Shown here one piece after another: positions 63,494 through 64,000 of a DNA stretch of 64,000 bases. Each line of letters starts with the position of its first letter. Positions within the stretch are counted from its first letter, which is position 1. The position numbers and the translations under genes are program-made. The stretch is from an uncultured Lachnospiraceae bacterium (GTDB lineage Bacteria; Bacillota; Clostridia; Lachnospirales; Lachnospiraceae): assembly GCA_905197485.1 (NCBI GenBank), contig CAJJYZ010000007.1:8391-72390 (forward strand). The letters are read 5' to 3'. Below the pieces are notes generated by a model. It did no database searches. It worked only from the letters and a program-made list of their open reading frames with translations, and was not told the origin of the DNA.

Positions 63494-63582
63494 GGAGAAA
63501 TACCCAAGAGGCTGAAGGGGCTCCCCTGGAAAGGGAGTAGGTCGTTAATAGCGGCGCGAGGGTTCAAATCCCTCTTTCTCCG
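63494..63582 (+). tRNA. tRNA-Ser (GGA anticodon)
   Basis: The acceptor stem is GGAGAAA/TTTCTCC with G as discriminator. The anticodon stem CTCCC/GGGAG holds loop CTGGAAA, anticodon GGA. A long variable arm and T-loop GAGGG-TTCAAAT-CCCTC complete a class II tRNA of 89 bases. No CCA is encoded. Confidence 0.95.
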
Positions 63583-63632
63583 GTCAAACTTTTTGAGAAA
63601 AAAACAAAGTTGAAAAAAATCGAAAAAAGTTG

Positions 63633-63661
63633 TTGACAAACTCTTCTGGATGTGATAATCT
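63633..63661 (+). promoter_or_regulatory. rRNA operon promoter
   Basis: TTGACA, a 17-base spacer and TAATCT, preceded by an A-rich UP-like tract. The leader between it and the 16S gene (63662-63843) contains CCTTGATAATTAAACAATAG, similar to the antitermination boxA region of Firmicute rRNA leaders. Confidence 0.75.
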
Positions 63662-63843
63662 AATAGAGCGCTCAAGAGAGCGAAACAAAAACAAAGAACC
63701 TTGATAATTAAACAATAGACAACGATGACCTGAAAATTCTTAAGAGAAGATTCAGAGAACAGCTTCAAGAGATTGAAGCAACTCAAAACAAACAGTAAAA
63801 GGGATGAAATTGCTAGTAGTGATTTCTGACCGGAAAAAACACT

Positions 63844-64000
<157 letters not shown>

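Overview
The window comes from a Gram-positive anaerobe of the Lachnospiraceae (Clostridium cluster XIVa) type. The evidence is the start of a 16S rRNA gene at the right end with a Lachnospiraceae-like V1 region, a moderate-to-low GC content, strong AGGAGG ribosome binding sites, an [FeFe] hydrogenase, a clostridial-style kdp operon, and tRNA genes without an encoded CCA end. The species is not assigned. No CRISPR array, insertion sequence or prophage was seen.

Layout. (1) 1-5063: a peptide-end-processing operon with an M14 peptidase (5' end outside the window), a DUF969/DUF979 two-subunit permease, an M29-like aminopeptidase and pyroglutamyl peptidase. (2) 5064-10400: an intergenic block of several inverted repeats, a RelE-type toxin/antitoxin pair, a small lipoprotein, a DUF1846 protein and FtsH. 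(3) 10419-29988: an accessory catabolic locus. An aldose-1-epimerase-like gene diverges from a GntR-led operon. The operon encodes a PLP lyase, a GH36 alpha-galactosidase, a Gfo/Idh/MocA oxidoreductase, an Opp-type ABC importer, PepV and M42 peptidases, a GH38 alpha-mannosidase, a lyxose/mannose isomerase and a PfkB fructokinase. None of the enzymes has a signal peptide, so intact substrates appear to be imported and broken down inside the cell. Mannose would leave the pathway as fructose 6-phosphate. (4) 30058-32710: a small operon with a zinc-ribbon membrane protein, an ArsC/Spx-fold protein with an in-frame UGA at the catalytic-Cys position (predicted selenocysteine), and an SfsA-MutY fusion. 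(5) 32729-44484: a small membrane protein, a PAP2 phosphatase, the complete K+ P-type ATPase locus (two micropeptides, kdpABC, a sensor split over two genes, kdpE) and a diacylglycerol-kinase-family gene. (6) 44639-52413: a heterodimeric ABC exporter, then a convergent two-gene operon for an [FeFe] hydrogenase and a GltD/NuoF-like flavoprotein. (7) 52612-63208: galK, galT, tex, a YcxB-like protein, the t6A genes tsaE/tsaB/tsaD with rimI and RNase Z, ispD and a DNA glycosylase. (8) 63288-64000: two tRNA-Ser genes and the start of an rRNA operon.

The most noteworthy item is the gene at 30558-30914. Standard gene calling would cut it to an 85-residue fragment, but its UGA sits where this family has its active-site cysteine and is followed by a SECIS-like hairpin. 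Next in interest are the mixed glycosidase/peptidase import locus, the SfsA-MutY fusion, and the hydrogenase operon with a palindrome over its likely transcription start. All functional assignments rest on reading motifs in the sequence; no database search was possible.
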